A stretch of DNA of 64,000 nt from Chthonomonadia bacterium. GTDB taxonomy: Bacteria > Armatimonadota > HRBIN16. Both the position numbers and the translations under genes were made by a program. Under the pieces are notes generated by a model that saw nothing but the letters and a program-made list of their open reading frames with translations, was not told where the DNA came from and did no database searches. Location of the stretch: NCBI GenBank assembly GCA_013314755.1, contig JABUFA010000014.1, forward strand, positions 1 through 64,000. The letters are read 5' to 3'. Below, in pieces: positions 63,816 to 64,000 of this stretch (position 1 is its first letter; the number at the start of each line of letters is the position of its first letter).

Positions 63816-63835
63816 TAGAGGAGGTGATAGGACAG

Positions 63836-64000
63836 ATGTCTAAAACCAATGTAAGCATATCGCATCTAATGCCTGAGCGAATAGAACAGATTGTAAAAGA
63901 AGGCATGCACAGGTTCTTTGAGAAACGCATTGCAAACCTGGCGTCGTTGACCATAGATGAGCTACTTAAAGGCAAGGATTTACACTTCTTCAAAGCACTC
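63836..64000 (+). CDS. Start of a low-GC gene, cut at window edge
   Basis: An open frame of 55 codons reaches the end without a stop, starting MSKTNVSISHLMPERIEQIV. GGAGGTGAT lies upstream (63818 region). GC is about 41%, well below the neighbouring genes. LASLTIDELLKGKDLHFFKAL is somewhat like the start of PmeII-type restriction endonucleases (an FxxRxxxLxxL..LLK pattern), but too little is visible to be sure. The codon use and GC suggest horizontal transfer. Confidence 0.6.
   Translation, partial: MSKTNVSISHLMPERIEQIVKEGMHRFFEKRIANLASLTIDELLKGKDLHFFKAL

Overview
The window is about 60% GC, densely coded and reads as chromosomal DNA of a free-living, saccharolytic bacterium. No single gene fixes the phylum. 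Class III prepilins (DUF1559 type) beside glycoside hydrolases, ArsR regulators with long C-terminal domains and many unclassified TIM-barrel hydrolases would fit Armatimonadota or a Planctomycetes-like lineage (inference). The 16S gene at the left end would settle it.

Layout. 1-2060: the promoter-proximal part of an rRNA operon read leftward (promoter, 16S, tRNA-Ile, tRNA-Ala; 23S would lie beyond the left edge). 2191-7914: a large secreted six-hairpin glycosidase and a GH-A-type hydrolase, separated by mosaic palindromic repeats. 7931-14039: a stress protein, a methyltransferase and a five-gene carotenoid operon (hydratase, desaturase with an apparent frameshift, glycosyltransferase, acyltransferase, phytoene synthase). 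14114-19668: cyclase-family hydrolase, PEP-mutase-family lyase, GalT, TatD, Tat-exported alkaline phosphatase. 19709-24891: GH5, GH42-like and GH172 proteins. 24898-34803: RarA, an unknown membrane protein, ComM, and a signalling set (sensor kinase, NtrC-like regulator without a DNA-binding domain, REC-PilZ protein) with a near-perfect sigma-54 promoter. 34844-40442: one compact leftward operon, DUF2905-queA-HTH-GT4-dedA-ABC exporter. 40713-44391: PqaA-like protein, DUF4038 hydrolase, aldo/keto reductase.

44805-60390 is the most distinctive part. A long leftward operon runs ArsR-type regulator, prepilin, 52-residue membrane protein, sialidase-like protein, GHL6-type hydrolase, sugar-binding lipoprotein and two sugar permeases. 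Next to it lies a second set with a paralogous ArsR-type regulator, another small membrane protein, another prepilin and a GH43. A third prepilin plus small membrane protein follows a GntR/LacI hybrid regulator. The prepilin plus mini-membrane-protein pair therefore occurs three times in 10 kb, each time with a regulator that may sense sugars. This is the best candidate here for an undescribed system: a surface apparatus co-expressed with polysaccharide-degrading enzymes.

60430-64000: DUF4190-like protein, a mannonate-dehydratase-type enolase-superfamily enzyme with a uronate-dehydrogenase-like SDR, a divergent DprA-like protein, and the start of a low-GC gene cut by the window edge. No CRISPR array, insertion sequence or prophage was seen.
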